Below are positions 32,174 through 40,067 of a stretch of 64,000 bases of DNA, one piece after another. The stretch is from Mucilaginibacter sp. KACC 22773. GTDB lineage: Bacteria > Bacteroidota > Bacteroidia > Sphingobacteriales > Sphingobacteriaceae. Under the pieces are notes generated by a model. The model saw nothing but the letters and a program-made list of their open reading frames with translations. It had not been told where the DNA came from and did not search any database. The stretch's first letter is position 1, and each line of letters begins with the position of its first letter. The stretch is from positions 1,054,001 through 1,118,000 of the forward strand of contig NZ_CP117883.1 of NCBI RefSeq assembly GCF_028736215.1. Reading direction: 5' to 3'. The position numbers were made by a program, and so were the translations under genes.

Positions 32174-32529
32174 TAATCAACTATAAAAAGGCAAAGTCAC
32201 TCATATTTGATGGCCCCGAACAGGAGATACTGCACAAATCATTCGATTTGAGCCGTGAAACCGCCTTGGGCATAACCATAAAACTGGATGACTTTGCCAA
32301 TAATACACTTGAAGACCTGCGAGGAGTTATCAGCAGCGCCGACTTTGAATTCATTGTAAAAACCGGGGCATTTGTTAGCGATGGCGGTTTCCTGAATTTA
32401 TATAAGGGTAGCAATAACCTTAGGCTGTATTACAACAAAAAAGGTAATACTATAATTGTTTTTGCCTACGGCGAATTTCAACCGGCCCGTTATATGCTTT
32501 ACCTGGAAGGCTTTTGGACAATAGCTTAG
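32170..32529 (+). CDS. putative immunity protein of the TNT-domain toxin
   Basis: A 119-residue cytoplasmic protein with no signal peptide. It begins IINYKKAKSLIFDGPEQEILHKSFD and ends in alternating strands (NNLRLYYNKKGNTIIVFAYGEFQPARYMLYLEGFWTIA). No family is recognised. Its ATG overlaps the toxin's TGA by four bases, so it is translationally coupled to it, and it is small and acidic-neutral, like many immunity proteins. A hairpin terminator follows. By position it is the immunity factor that neutralises the NADase in the cytoplasm; this is inference. Confidence 0.6.
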   Translation: MIINYKKAKSLIFDGPEQEILHKSFDLSRETALGITIKLDDFANNTLEDLRGVISSADFEFIVKTGAFVSDGGFLNLYKGSNNLRLYYNKKGNTIIVFAYGEFQPARYMLYLEGFWTIA

Positions 32530-32587
32530 CTATGCACCTAAGGCAGATCTAAAAAAATCCTGATACTTGCGACTTGATACCTTTGTA

Positions 32588-32634
32588 AAATAGCCAACTT
32601 GTGTTTTGGATAACAAATCACAAGTCGGCTATTT
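32588..32634. terminator. bidirectional terminator after the toxin-immunity pair
   Basis: AAATAGCCAACTTGTG (32588-32603) and CACAAGTCGGCTATTT (32619-32634) form a 16-base stem with one mismatch and a 15-base loop. It lies between the convergent immunity gene and AidA/PixA gene. Just before it the words ATCCTGATACTTGCGACTTG belong to the GATACTTG repeat family. Confidence 0.8.
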
Positions 32635-32728
32635 GCGGTTAAACTGCACAAGGCTTACAAAAGGAGAGATAATTTGTAGTGTAAGCCACTAAAGTTGTTA
32701 ACTATGCAGCCTTTTGCGGCGCCTTGAT

Positions 32729-33280
32729 TTAAAACTGAATGGTAAGCGTTGGATCCCACCAAAAGTAGCCGAATAATACCGGCTCTGCCTGGTCCCTCGT
32801 GTGGCGGTAAAGTGCAAAACTGATACTGTAATTTTCTGTTCCGGTTTTAAGGATGGTTGCACTGTTGAACCAGTAACTCTGTAACGAAAATGTAATCGGG
32901 AATGTGGTTCTGTCGGTTGGCAGGATACCTGTCCTGTTAAATACATTAAAGTCAACTGCGCTGAATACATCATCGCTGCTGTCATATCTTGCAATTTTGT
33001 AAATGGCTACGGCGGTGTCAAAATTGCCATTTTCAGATACCGCGTACCAGCGAACAACATCGCCGGTAACGGCTTTTACGTTAAGGTCTGCCGTACCTTC
33101 AGATTGTGGGGTAAATACATTGCCCCTGGTGGCTACCATGTACATATAATTATGCGCCAGGCCGGTTGGGCTATCTGCATTGGTACTTGGTGTAGGGTTA
33201 TCGGCTATAATAGCTTCGGTATCGATAACTATTTGGATATAAACGATTTCATTGGAATCGCTTGCTGGTGAAATTGCCAT
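32729..33280 (-). CDS. AidA/PixA family protein (inclusion body protein family)
   Basis: A 183-residue protein without a signal peptide. The start EIVYIQIVIDTEAIIADNPTPSTNADSPTGLAHNYMYMVAT, the middle GTADLNVKAVTGDVVRWYAVSENGNFDTAVAIYKI and the end PVLFGYFWWDPTLTIQF match the AidA/PixA family, which includes quorum-regulated AidA of Burkholderia/Ralstonia and the PixA inclusion-body protein of Xenorhabdus. The molecular function of these cytoplasmic beta-rich proteins is not established. It is a single gene with its own long upstream gap. Confidence 0.82.
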   Translation of the reverse strand: MAISPASDSNEIVYIQIVIDTEAIIADNPTPSTNADSPTGLAHNYMYMVATRGNVFTPQSEGTADLNVKAVTGDVVRWYAVSENGNFDTAVAIYKIARYDSSDDVFSAVDFNVFNRTGILPTDRTTFPITFSLQSYWFNSATILKTGTENYSISFALYRHTRDQAEPVLFGYFWWDPTLTIQF

Positions 33281-33620
33281 AAGTAGTAAATTTAAAAGTT
33301 AAATAATGGTCTCTACTCTTTAAAAGGATTTTCGAGTTAACTCCTGCTCAGGAGGGCGTATGACCGAAGCTTCTTAACCGGTATCATATGCCCTTATTGC
33401 GATACAAATATTGCTCTGAACCGGAAATTAGGGAAGAGTAGAAATACCGAAAAAAATAAATAAGTATTTATACGCAGAAAATGGGCGTTTGCGAAAAAAA
33501 TGTATATTATTATATTAATTATTAAAACAATATACTTAACTTAACCTTAGTTAATTTGACCAGCCTTTAAAGCCATTAACTATTAAGCTACGCATCGCAA
33601 ACCTTGTAAATCAATTTATT
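33281..33620. other. gap between divergent AidA/PixA and lipoprotein genes
   Basis: About 340 bases with no gene. It contains an imperfect inverted pair, GGGCGTATGACC (33354-33365) and GGTATCATATGCCC (33380-33393), upstream of the AidA/PixA gene, which could be a hairpin leader or operator. The rest is AT-rich, and no promoter pair with good spacing was identified. Confidence 0.4.
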
Positions 33621-34178
33621 ATGCAACAACAACCCTTTGGCAATTTTACCAGATTGCTCCACTATGTACTTATTTTTTTTGTATTTTTATTTGTAACAGC
33701 CTGTAAGCCGCCGGCAGGCGGGGGCATTAAATTTGCTTCGTTAAAATATACTTCGGGGCAGGTTACCCATTGGCTCGATTCGGCCAAGACCAATAACTTC
33801 GTTTTTCAATTTTACACACCGGCTGCTGATAGTGAAAAGCGGCCTTATCAGCTTATCTCGTACATTATTGATACGGCCGGGAATTACTTAAATGCTGCCA
33901 GCCCCGATACATTATCATTGGCAAAAGATAGTTTAACCACGCTAAGCGGTAAGGCCATCTTGGGCAACTCCTATATCTCCAAAAAAACCATCCTCGATAT
34001 GTTAAAAGATTCCGGCGGAAAAAAACGGGACTTTGACTATCTTCTTTTAACCCCAATAATACTGCCGTCCAATCAGCATGTAGTGTACCAGGTTCAAATT
34101 ATAAAAGGAGAGGTTGTTTTAAAATGCGGCACCGGCGATGTAAATTCAAACCCTTCGCCGCCGGCCACTATGCAATAA
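33621..34178 (+). CDS. lipoprotein of unknown function
   Basis: A 185-residue protein with a hydrophobic signal ending FVFLFVTACKPP, where FVTAC is a plausible lipobox. The mature part has no recognised domain; it contains strands such as FVFQFYTPAADSEKRPYQLISYIIDTAGNYL and DFDYLLLTPIILPSNQHVVYQVQIIKGEVVLKCGTG. It is the first gene of a plus-strand group that continues with a membrane protein, a histidine kinase and a response regulator, so it may belong to that signalling system. Confidence 0.7.
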   Translation: MQQQPFGNFTRLLHYVLIFFVFLFVTACKPPAGGGIKFASLKYTSGQVTHWLDSAKTNNFVFQFYTPAADSEKRPYQLISYIIDTAGNYLNAASPDTLSLAKDSLTTLSGKAILGNSYISKKTILDMLKDSGGKKRDFDYLLLTPIILPSNQHVVYQVQIIKGEVVLKCGTGDVNSNPSPPATMQ

Positions 34179-34192
34179 AACATATAAAGGCT

Positions 34193-34858
34193 GTGCAAAA
34201 TATTCTTAAAAACGTTCTCGATTGGTCGGAGGTTTGGGCATTGCTCATACCTTTGACTTTTCTTTACATCCGCAAAAAACAACCGGCCTTTAATAAGCCT
34301 GTGGTAATATATGTTTGGATAGCACTGATACTAAATATAGCTATCGACCTAACCTGGAAATTCAGGACAAAACTACCCGTTCAATTTCAATCGAATAATT
34401 ATCTGTATAATATCCATTCCATAGTAAGGTTTGGGTTGTTCAGTTCTTATTTTATCCGGCTTAAGCAACCGTTTCTTACCGCAACAAAAAAGGTTATTCA
34501 GCTTGTTTTTGCAGGGTTTGTAATTGTAAATTTCAGCATTTATCAACATTTTTTTGACTATTGGCATTTTAGCAGCCTGCTGTTATCGGTTGAGGCCGCG
34601 CTGTTGTTGTTTTACTGTATTCAATATTATTTATTCAGGATAAACGATGACGAGGAAATAAGTAAAAAACAGCCCGATTTATGGATTGTTACCGGCCTGG
34701 GGATTTATGTAACTGTAAATTTTTTCATATTCCTGCTGTATAACAAACTCGCTATACACCTGCAAAATTTTGCGGTAAGCTTATGGAATATCCATAATAT
34801 CACCTTTATTATTTTTTGTGCATTTATAGCAAAAGCCTTTTATGAGTCAGAATTATAA
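34193..34858 (+). CDS. polytopic membrane protein next to a histidine kinase
   Basis: About 221 residues if the GTG at 34193 is used; an ATG at 34124 would overlap the previous gene by 55 bases and add a polar leader, so it is less likely. Six or seven hydrophobic helices are seen, for example WSEVWALLIPLTFLYI, VVIYVWIALILNIAIDLTW, VIQLVFAGFVIVNFSIYQHFF, LLLSVEAALLLFYCIQYYLF, LWIVTGLGIYVTVNFFIFLLY and ITFIIFCAFIAKAFYE. No family recognised. The gene overlaps the histidine kinase start by 17 bases and so is translationally coupled; it is probably the sensory membrane part for that kinase. Confidence 0.7.
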   Translation: MQNILKNVLDWSEVWALLIPLTFLYIRKKQPAFNKPVVIYVWIALILNIAIDLTWKFRTKLPVQFQSNNYLYNIHSIVRFGLFSSYFIRLKQPFLTATKKVIQLVFAGFVIVNFSIYQHFFDYWHFSSLLLSVEAALLLFYCIQYYLFRINDDEEISKKQPDLWIVTGLGIYVTVNFFIFLLYNKLAIHLQNFAVSLWNIHNITFIIFCAFIAKAFYESEL

Positions 34859-35651
34859 AGAGATAAAGCTTTTTTTGTTTATGGGGATAGCAGTGATGCT
34901 TTTTCTGTTTGCGAGCGTTTTATTGATTTTTATATTTTTTCAGCGAAAGAAATTTCAATACCAAAAAAACATTCAACGTTTACGCGAAAATCAGCAAAAC
35001 CAATTAATTGAAGCAGCCGTGCGCAGCGAGGAAGTGGTACGGCACCGGATTGCCGAGGATTTGCATGACGAGGTTGGGGCAATATTATCGTCGTCAAAAC
35101 TGCATTTCCAGGGGATAAAAATTAACGTTTTCGACGAAAAAAACAACGAACTTTATGAAAAAGCCAAAGAGTTACTGGACGAAGCCATTAAACAGGTAAG
35201 GGATATCTCACATAACCTTCACTCGGGGATATTGAAAGAATTGGGCCTGAATACCGCAATCCAGCACTTTGCCGAAAAGGTAATCCATAACAGCAATATT
35301 ATACAGGTTACAACTGCATTGGCCGAATCCTATACAGCGCCAACAACCGAAAATGATATCAGTATTTACAGGATATTTCAGGAGCTTGTAAATAACATCA
35401 TTAAATACGCCAACGCCAAAAAACTGCATATCAGCTCGGTTTATGAAAACCACGCGTTAAGGCTAACCATTTTTCACGATGGTAACGGGCTAACCCAGAA
35501 GCAGTATGAAGAGTTACGCTTTAAAAAAAATGGACTTGGCTTAAAGAACATACAAAGCCGTATAATTTTGATAAAGGGCCAGCTCTCGTTTTCGCAGGTG
35601 GCCGGGGGGTATTGTATTGATATATATGTAAAAGACAACTTTAATCCCTGA
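34842..35651 (+). CDS. sensor histidine kinase, HisKA_3/NarX-like
   Basis: A 269-residue kinase with one N-terminal membrane helix (about residues 8-34), a short coiled segment, the HisKA_3 phosphoacceptor motif RHRIAEDLHDEVGAILS (His about 75), and the HATPase part with FQELVNNIIKYANAKKL (N box), DGNGLT (D box) and KNGLGLKNIQSRI (G box). It has no extracellular domain of its own, so signal input likely comes from the preceding membrane protein. The response regulator gene follows 59 bases later. Confidence 0.93.
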   Translation: MSQNYKEIKLFLFMGIAVMLFLFASVLLIFIFFQRKKFQYQKNIQRLRENQQNQLIEAAVRSEEVVRHRIAEDLHDEVGAILSSSKLHFQGIKINVFDEKNNELYEKAKELLDEAIKQVRDISHNLHSGILKELGLNTAIQHFAEKVIHNSNIIQVTTALAESYTAPTTENDISIYRIFQELVNNIIKYANAKKLHISSVYENHALRLTIFHDGNGLTQKQYEELRFKKNGLGLKNIQSRIILIKGQLSFSQVAGGYCIDIYVKDNFNP

Positions 35652-35710
35652 AGCAATAAGCAACATTGGCAAATATTTTTATCCGATACACCATCTAATG
35701 AGTACAAACT

Positions 35711-36364
35711 ATGAAGCCCGATAAAATAAAAATAGCGATAGCAGACGACTATACTATATTCAGAGACGGTTTAAAAGTTGGCCTGGCCCAGCATAACGAT
35801 TTTGAAGTAACAATGGAAGCCAGCAACGGCCAGGATTTAATAGAAGGGATGGAAAAAGAATTGCCGGATGTTATTATTATGGATTTAAAAATGCCGGTAA
35901 TGGATGGCATAGAAGCCACCAAACTGATTAAAAAAAGATTTGGATCGGTTAAAATTTTGGTGGTAACCATGTACGATGACGATAAATTTATTATCCATTT
36001 AATGGAGATTGGCGCAAACGGATACTTATTAAAAAATGCCGACTCAGACGAAATTGGTAAGGCAATTTATGCCGTACATGAAAATGGCTACTATTTTAAT
36101 GATATAGTAAGCAAGGCCCTCCTGAAAAAATTAGTGATAAAGGGTAACCTGAAGCCATCGTTTAATCAAAATATTGAATTTACCGAACGTGAGCAGGAAG
36201 TTTTAAAACTGATATGTGAAGAAAAAACAGCTACCGAAATGGGCAAACAACTTTTCCTCAGCCCGCGCTCTATAGAGGGGATCAGGATAAGGCTGATTGA
36301 AAAAGTGGGCGTTCGGAATACCGCCGGCCTGGTAATGTTTGCGGTAAAAAACGGGATAATATAA
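35711..36364 (+). CDS. LuxR/NarL family response regulator
   Basis: A 217-residue regulator: receiver domain IKIAIADDYTIFRDGL, phosphoacceptor Asp in VIIMDLKMPVMDG (about D58), Thr in ILVVTMYDD and Lys in GYLLKNAD, then a LuxR-type helix-turn-helix FTEREQEVLKLICEEKTATEMGKQLFLSPRSIEGIRIRLIEKVGVRN. It is the partner of the preceding kinase. The gene ends 16 bases before the convergent NRAMP-like gene. Confidence 0.94.
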   Translation: MKPDKIKIAIADDYTIFRDGLKVGLAQHNDFEVTMEASNGQDLIEGMEKELPDVIIMDLKMPVMDGIEATKLIKKRFGSVKILVVTMYDDDKFIIHLMEIGANGYLLKNADSDEIGKAIYAVHENGYYFNDIVSKALLKKLVIKGNLKPSFNQNIEFTEREQEVLKLICEEKTATEMGKQLFLSPRSIEGIRIRLIEKVGVRNTAGLVMFAVKNGII

Positions 36365-36380
36365 ATGTGCTTTTACCGAA

Positions 36381-37676
36381 CTATAATGTGAAAAATAACG
36401 CCACTGCGGCAGCACCCATAATCACAAATGTTGACCATAACAGGGTTTTAGATAACCAGCCGCTTTTATACACGCCCATAATTTTTTCACTGGCCGCTAT
36501 GTTCACGATGAGGAACAGTAAAGGAACAGCTGCCACGCCATTTATCACCGCGGTATATACCAGGGCCTTTACCGGGTCTATCCCCACAAAATTTATAGCC
36601 AGGCCCACCAGTGTAGCAACGGTAATTACGCCATAAAACCCATAAGCTTTGCGGAATTTCAGGTTCAGGCTGGCACTCCAATCAAAAGCCTCGGCTACAG
36701 CGTAGGCGGCCGAGCCTGATAAAACCGGCACAGCCAGCAGACCAAGGCCGATGATGCCTATGGAAAAAATCAGCTTGGCAAGGAACCCGGCATGCGGAAA
36801 TGAATGTACCAGAGGTTCCAGCGCTTTTGCCGCATCGGCCGCGTTTTTAATATCAGTTACGCCGCTGTTGTGTAAAACCGTAGCCGCCACCAGCAAAATG
36901 CACCAGGTGGTGAACTCTGAAACGATCATACCGAAGGTATTATCTTTACGCATGGCATGAATGTGCGGCCAGCCAATCCTGGGTTTGCCGTTGCGCACCA
37001 GCCCCTTGGCTTGTTCTTCCTCAACCTCCTGCGAGGCCTCCCAAAAAAACATGTAAGGTGTAATGGTAGTTCCGAATACCCCGGTGATGATAAACAAAAA
37101 AGCAAAGCTAAATTCAAAATGCGGCACAAGGCTTGCCCGCAGCACCGTTGCCCAGGGCTGATGAACAATAAATACCGTTATAGGATAGGCCAGCAGCGTA
37201 AGCGCCAGCCATTTCAATATTCTGGAATATAGCTTGTAAGTGGTAAAAATTTCCAGTAGTAGAATGCCCGTAGTAAATAACAGCGTCAGTATGATAAAAG
37301 GTATAGGTATCAGCAACTGGGCGGCAGCGGCCATGGCGCCAATATCGGCGCCAATGTTAATGGTATTGGCTACCACTACCAGCCCTACAACTGTGTATAA
37401 TACCTTACGACTGTAATGTTCCTTCACCACAGCAGCTATGCCTTTGCCGGTAACCAGCCCAATACGTGCGCAGGCCTCCTGAACGGCGGTCATAAAGGGC
37501 AGCATATAAAGGGCCGTCCACAACTGGCCATAGCCAAATTGAGCGCCCGTTTGCGAATAGGTTGCTATGCCCGACGGGTCGTCGTCTGCCGCGCCGGTAG
37601 TTAAGCCCGGCCCAAGCAGGCTTAGCCATTTCAGAATTTTCCGCTTACGAAATTGGGGTTTGGGGTTGACAGACAT
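36381..37676 (-). CDS. NRAMP-related metal ion transporter, divergent motifs
   Basis: A 431-residue polytopic transporter with about 11 helices. The overall pattern is NRAMP/COG1914: LLGPGLTTGAADDDPSGIATYSQTGAQFGYG at the N-terminus and the long helix with FGTTITPYMFFWEASQEVEEEQAKG. In canonical Mn/Fe NRAMPs the first motif is DPGN and the sixth helix carries a metal-binding MPH. Here these read DPSG and TPYMFFW, so the metal-site Met is absent. The substrate may be Mg or another ion. It is convergent with the preceding response regulator and otherwise alone. Confidence 0.88.
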   Translation of the reverse strand: MSVNPKPQFRKRKILKWLSLLGPGLTTGAADDDPSGIATYSQTGAQFGYGQLWTALYMLPFMTAVQEACARIGLVTGKGIAAVVKEHYSRKVLYTVVGLVVVANTINIGADIGAMAAAAQLLIPIPFIILTLLFTTGILLLEIFTTYKLYSRILKWLALTLLAYPITVFIVHQPWATVLRASLVPHFEFSFAFLFIITGVFGTTITPYMFFWEASQEVEEEQAKGLVRNGKPRIGWPHIHAMRKDNTFGMIVSEFTTWCILLVAATVLHNSGVTDIKNAADAAKALEPLVHSFPHAGFLAKLIFSIGIIGLGLLAVPVLSGSAAYAVAEAFDWSASLNLKFRKAYGFYGVITVATLVGLAINFVGIDPVKALVYTAVINGVAAVPLLFLIVNIAASEKIMGVYKSGWLSKTLLWSTFVIMGAAAVALFFTL

Positions 37677-37813
37677 ACCTGGTAGACGTTGAAATGAATA
37701 AGAGCAATAAGGTACGATATAAAGATTGAAATTTTTTCATCCGGAACAGTTTAACCATGGGATCATCGATGGTATGGCCGCTAATTTCGTCCCGCATCCT
37801 GAATGGAACCCGG

Positions 37814-38578
37814 TTACGCCCAAATATCGTTTGCTGCGGTAAGAATGATGGGCATGCCGTTAGTTACCATAATAGTGTGCTCATGCTGGGCTACATATCC
37901 GCCACGGTTTCCTGTTAACGTCCAGCCATCTTCCTGCTGATCTGCATAGCTGGAGTGCGTGGCAATAAAAGTTTCAATGGCTACAATCGAATTTTTTTTG
38001 AACCGTGCGGTGTTGTACCTGTCATAACAGTTCAGTATATCATGAGGTTCTTCATGTAAACTTCGCCCTACACCGTGCCCGGCAAGGTTCTTGATCACTT
38101 TATAACCAACTTGTTTGGCCTGCGTTTCAATGAGCTTGCCGATATCAGCAATTTTTACACCTCCTTTAATCTCACTGATTGCCTTTTTTAAAATCTGTTT
38201 AGAAACATCAACCAGCGGTTGCAGTCGGTTTAAATCGCGGCCAAGTATAAACGAGCCGCCATTATCGGCCCAGAAACCGTTTAGCTCGGCAGACACATCG
38301 ATATTGATCAGGTCGCCCTCATTCAAAATCCTGGTCTCGGTTGGAATACCATGCGCCACCTCGTTGTTCACACTGATGCAGGTCCACCCCGGAAAACCAT
38401 AGGTTAGCTTTGGTGCCGATTTAGCCCCCATTTGATTCAGGATATTACCCCCAAACTCATCCAGCTCCTTAGTCGACATACCCGGTACCGCATGCTCTCG
38501 CATCTGCTTTAACGTTTCGGCAACGGCATTGCTCACTTGTTTCATCCCAAATAGTTCTTCCTCAGATGTGATTGACAT
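37814..38578 (-). CDS. map: methionine aminopeptidase, type I
   Basis: A 254-residue cytoplasmic metalloprotease removing N-terminal Met from new proteins. The dinuclear metal ligands are visible: Asp in LINIDVSAELNGFWADNGGSF (two Asp), His in NLAGHGVGRSLHEEP, Glu in SIVAIETFIA and Glu in VAQHEHTIMV. The start SITSEEELFGMKQVSNAVAETLKQM is usual for the second-copy type I enzymes of Bacteroidota. It is a single gene, not in the ribosomal protein cluster, so a second map elsewhere is likely. Confidence 0.95.
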   Translation of the reverse strand: MSITSEEELFGMKQVSNAVAETLKQMREHAVPGMSTKELDEFGGNILNQMGAKSAPKLTYGFPGWTCISVNNEVAHGIPTETRILNEGDLINIDVSAELNGFWADNGGSFILGRDLNRLQPLVDVSKQILKKAISEIKGGVKIADIGKLIETQAKQVGYKVIKNLAGHGVGRSLHEEPHDILNCYDRYNTARFKKNSIVAIETFIATHSSYADQQEDGWTLTGNRGGYVAQHEHTIMVTNGMPIILTAANDIWA

Positions 38579-38635
38579 GGTATTCTTTTTTTGCTCAAAT
38601 ATAGGGGTTTTACAGGAAGGAAGGGGTTGATGCTG

Positions 38636-38760
38636 TCACTAACGAGTCAAGGATAGTCGAAGGGAAGACGGCGTTATGTAATATTAAAGTTTTTTGCATG
38701 CCGATATTTGTTGGTGATAACACACAACAAAGAGCGGTAGGGAATTTCAACGTGGGCGAA
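38636..38760. repeat. dispersed repeat, copy A
   Basis: The stretch TGTCACTAACGAGTCAAGGA, then TCGAAGG..GACGGCGTTATG, TTTTTTGCATGCCGATATT and TGTTGGTGATAACACACAAC aligns with 53700-53836 nearly word by word and in its first half with 51165-51240. It is followed by the start of a GATAC word repeat at 38822. Confidence 0.7.
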
Positions 38761-38841
38761 ACTGGAGAGGGTGTGGGATACCAAATCCACTCCGGCATCC
38801 CACTCCCAATTGATTCCGTCTTTAAAAAATCTTGATACCCG

Positions 38842-39933
38842 CTACTTAATACTCTTCTCCAGCGGTTTACGATGCCAGTAATTGGCCAACAATGACCCGG
38901 TGACGTTCATCAGCGGACCAAATACCGCGGGGGCCAGGCCTACCGTCGCGATTTTTCCCATCGCTTTTGCCAGCCCGGAAGCAAGGCCGGCATTTTGCAT
39001 GCCTACTTCTATGGCCATGGTGCGGCAATCGCGTTCGGGCATTTTAAATAACCGGCCAGCCCAGTAACCCAGTGTATAGCCCAATAAATTGTGAATAAGC
39101 ACCAGCAGCACCAGCATAGCGCCAATATTTAATAAACTGTTTCGGCCGGCGGCGGTAATAATTACGATAATAAAAGCGATACCAAACATGGATATTATTG
39201 GCATGAGTGTTTCCAGCCATGCGGCACGTTTAAGCAGGTATTTATTAAAAAGAATACCGGCGGCGATGGGTAAAACAACAATTTTTGTTATATCCCACAT
39301 CATGCCAAGTGTATCTATTTTAATAAACGCGCCGCCAAGCAGTTTCATCAACAGTGGCGTAAAAAACGGCGCCAGCATGGTTGATACCGCGGTTATGGTA
39401 ACAGACAACGCCAGGTTGGCCTTTGCCAGGTACGAGATAACATTGGAGGCCGTACCGTTTGGCGAACACCCCACGAGGATTAAGCCTGCGGCAATCTCTG
39501 GCGGAAAGCCGCTTAATTTGGCCAGCGTGAAGCCCAGCAGCGGCATAATTAAAAAATGACTGCCAACACCTATAAATACGCCTTTGGGCATTTTAATAAC
39601 CCCGGCAAAATCTTTAATGCCCATAGATGTGCCCATCCCGAACATAATAAGCTGCAGCAGCGGTGTAATAAGGCCTGATAGCTTAAACCCTTTTACTTCA
39701 ATAAAGTATTGAGGATAGTATAATGCCGCAGTAACAGCAGCGAAAATGATAATCGTAAAGGTGAAGCCCTTTAATAGCTCCCATCCGCGGCATGCTATAG
39801 ATAGCATGATAAAGAACGCGATAATAAACGGGCCGGCATGGGCAATGCCTTCCCGGTAAATTTGCCAGGCTGCGGAAAGCGCGCAAAGCACGGCAATACC
39901 CGCAATGAGTTTGTAAATAACGATATTTTTCAA
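38842..39933 (-). CDS. bile acid:sodium symporter (BASS) family transporter
   Basis: A 363-residue polytopic protein with about nine or ten helices. Family features are LIMFGMGTSMGIKDF, LILVGCSPNGTASNVISYLAKANLALSVTITAVSTMLAPFFTPLL, with the conserved CSPNGTASNV crossover, and EVGMQNAGLASGLAKAMG. BASS carriers move organic acids with sodium. It is the last gene of the minus-strand catabolic cluster (46.4-38.8 kb), 134 bases behind the RraA-like gene, so it may carry the product of those periplasmic enzymes into the cell. Confidence 0.92.
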   Translation of the reverse strand: MKNIVIYKLIAGIAVLCALSAAWQIYREGIAHAGPFIIAFFIMLSIACRGWELLKGFTFTIIIFAAVTAALYYPQYFIEVKGFKLSGLITPLLQLIMFGMGTSMGIKDFAGVIKMPKGVFIGVGSHFLIMPLLGFTLAKLSGFPPEIAAGLILVGCSPNGTASNVISYLAKANLALSVTITAVSTMLAPFFTPLLMKLLGGAFIKIDTLGMMWDITKIVVLPIAAGILFNKYLLKRAAWLETLMPIISMFGIAFIIVIITAAGRNSLLNIGAMLVLLVLIHNLLGYTLGYWAGRLFKMPERDCRTMAIEVGMQNAGLASGLAKAMGKIATVGLAPAVFGPLMNVTGSLLANYWHRKPLEKSIK

Positions 39934-40067
39934 CTATTTAAATTTAGTGTTATGTTAATCGTGTAACGACGGATAGTCTTTACCCCAAGGGCTTAAGTTA
40001 AAAAGATTAAATCTAACTTTTGACTTAAGACTTAGTACTGCTAACTTGACATTAGGTTATAATTTGG

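Noticed and set aside
34124..34192. ATG at 34124 as the start of the membrane protein
   Set aside because: It would overlap the lipoprotein gene by 55 bases and add a polar, basic leader without function; the GTG at 34193 is better placed, though not proven.
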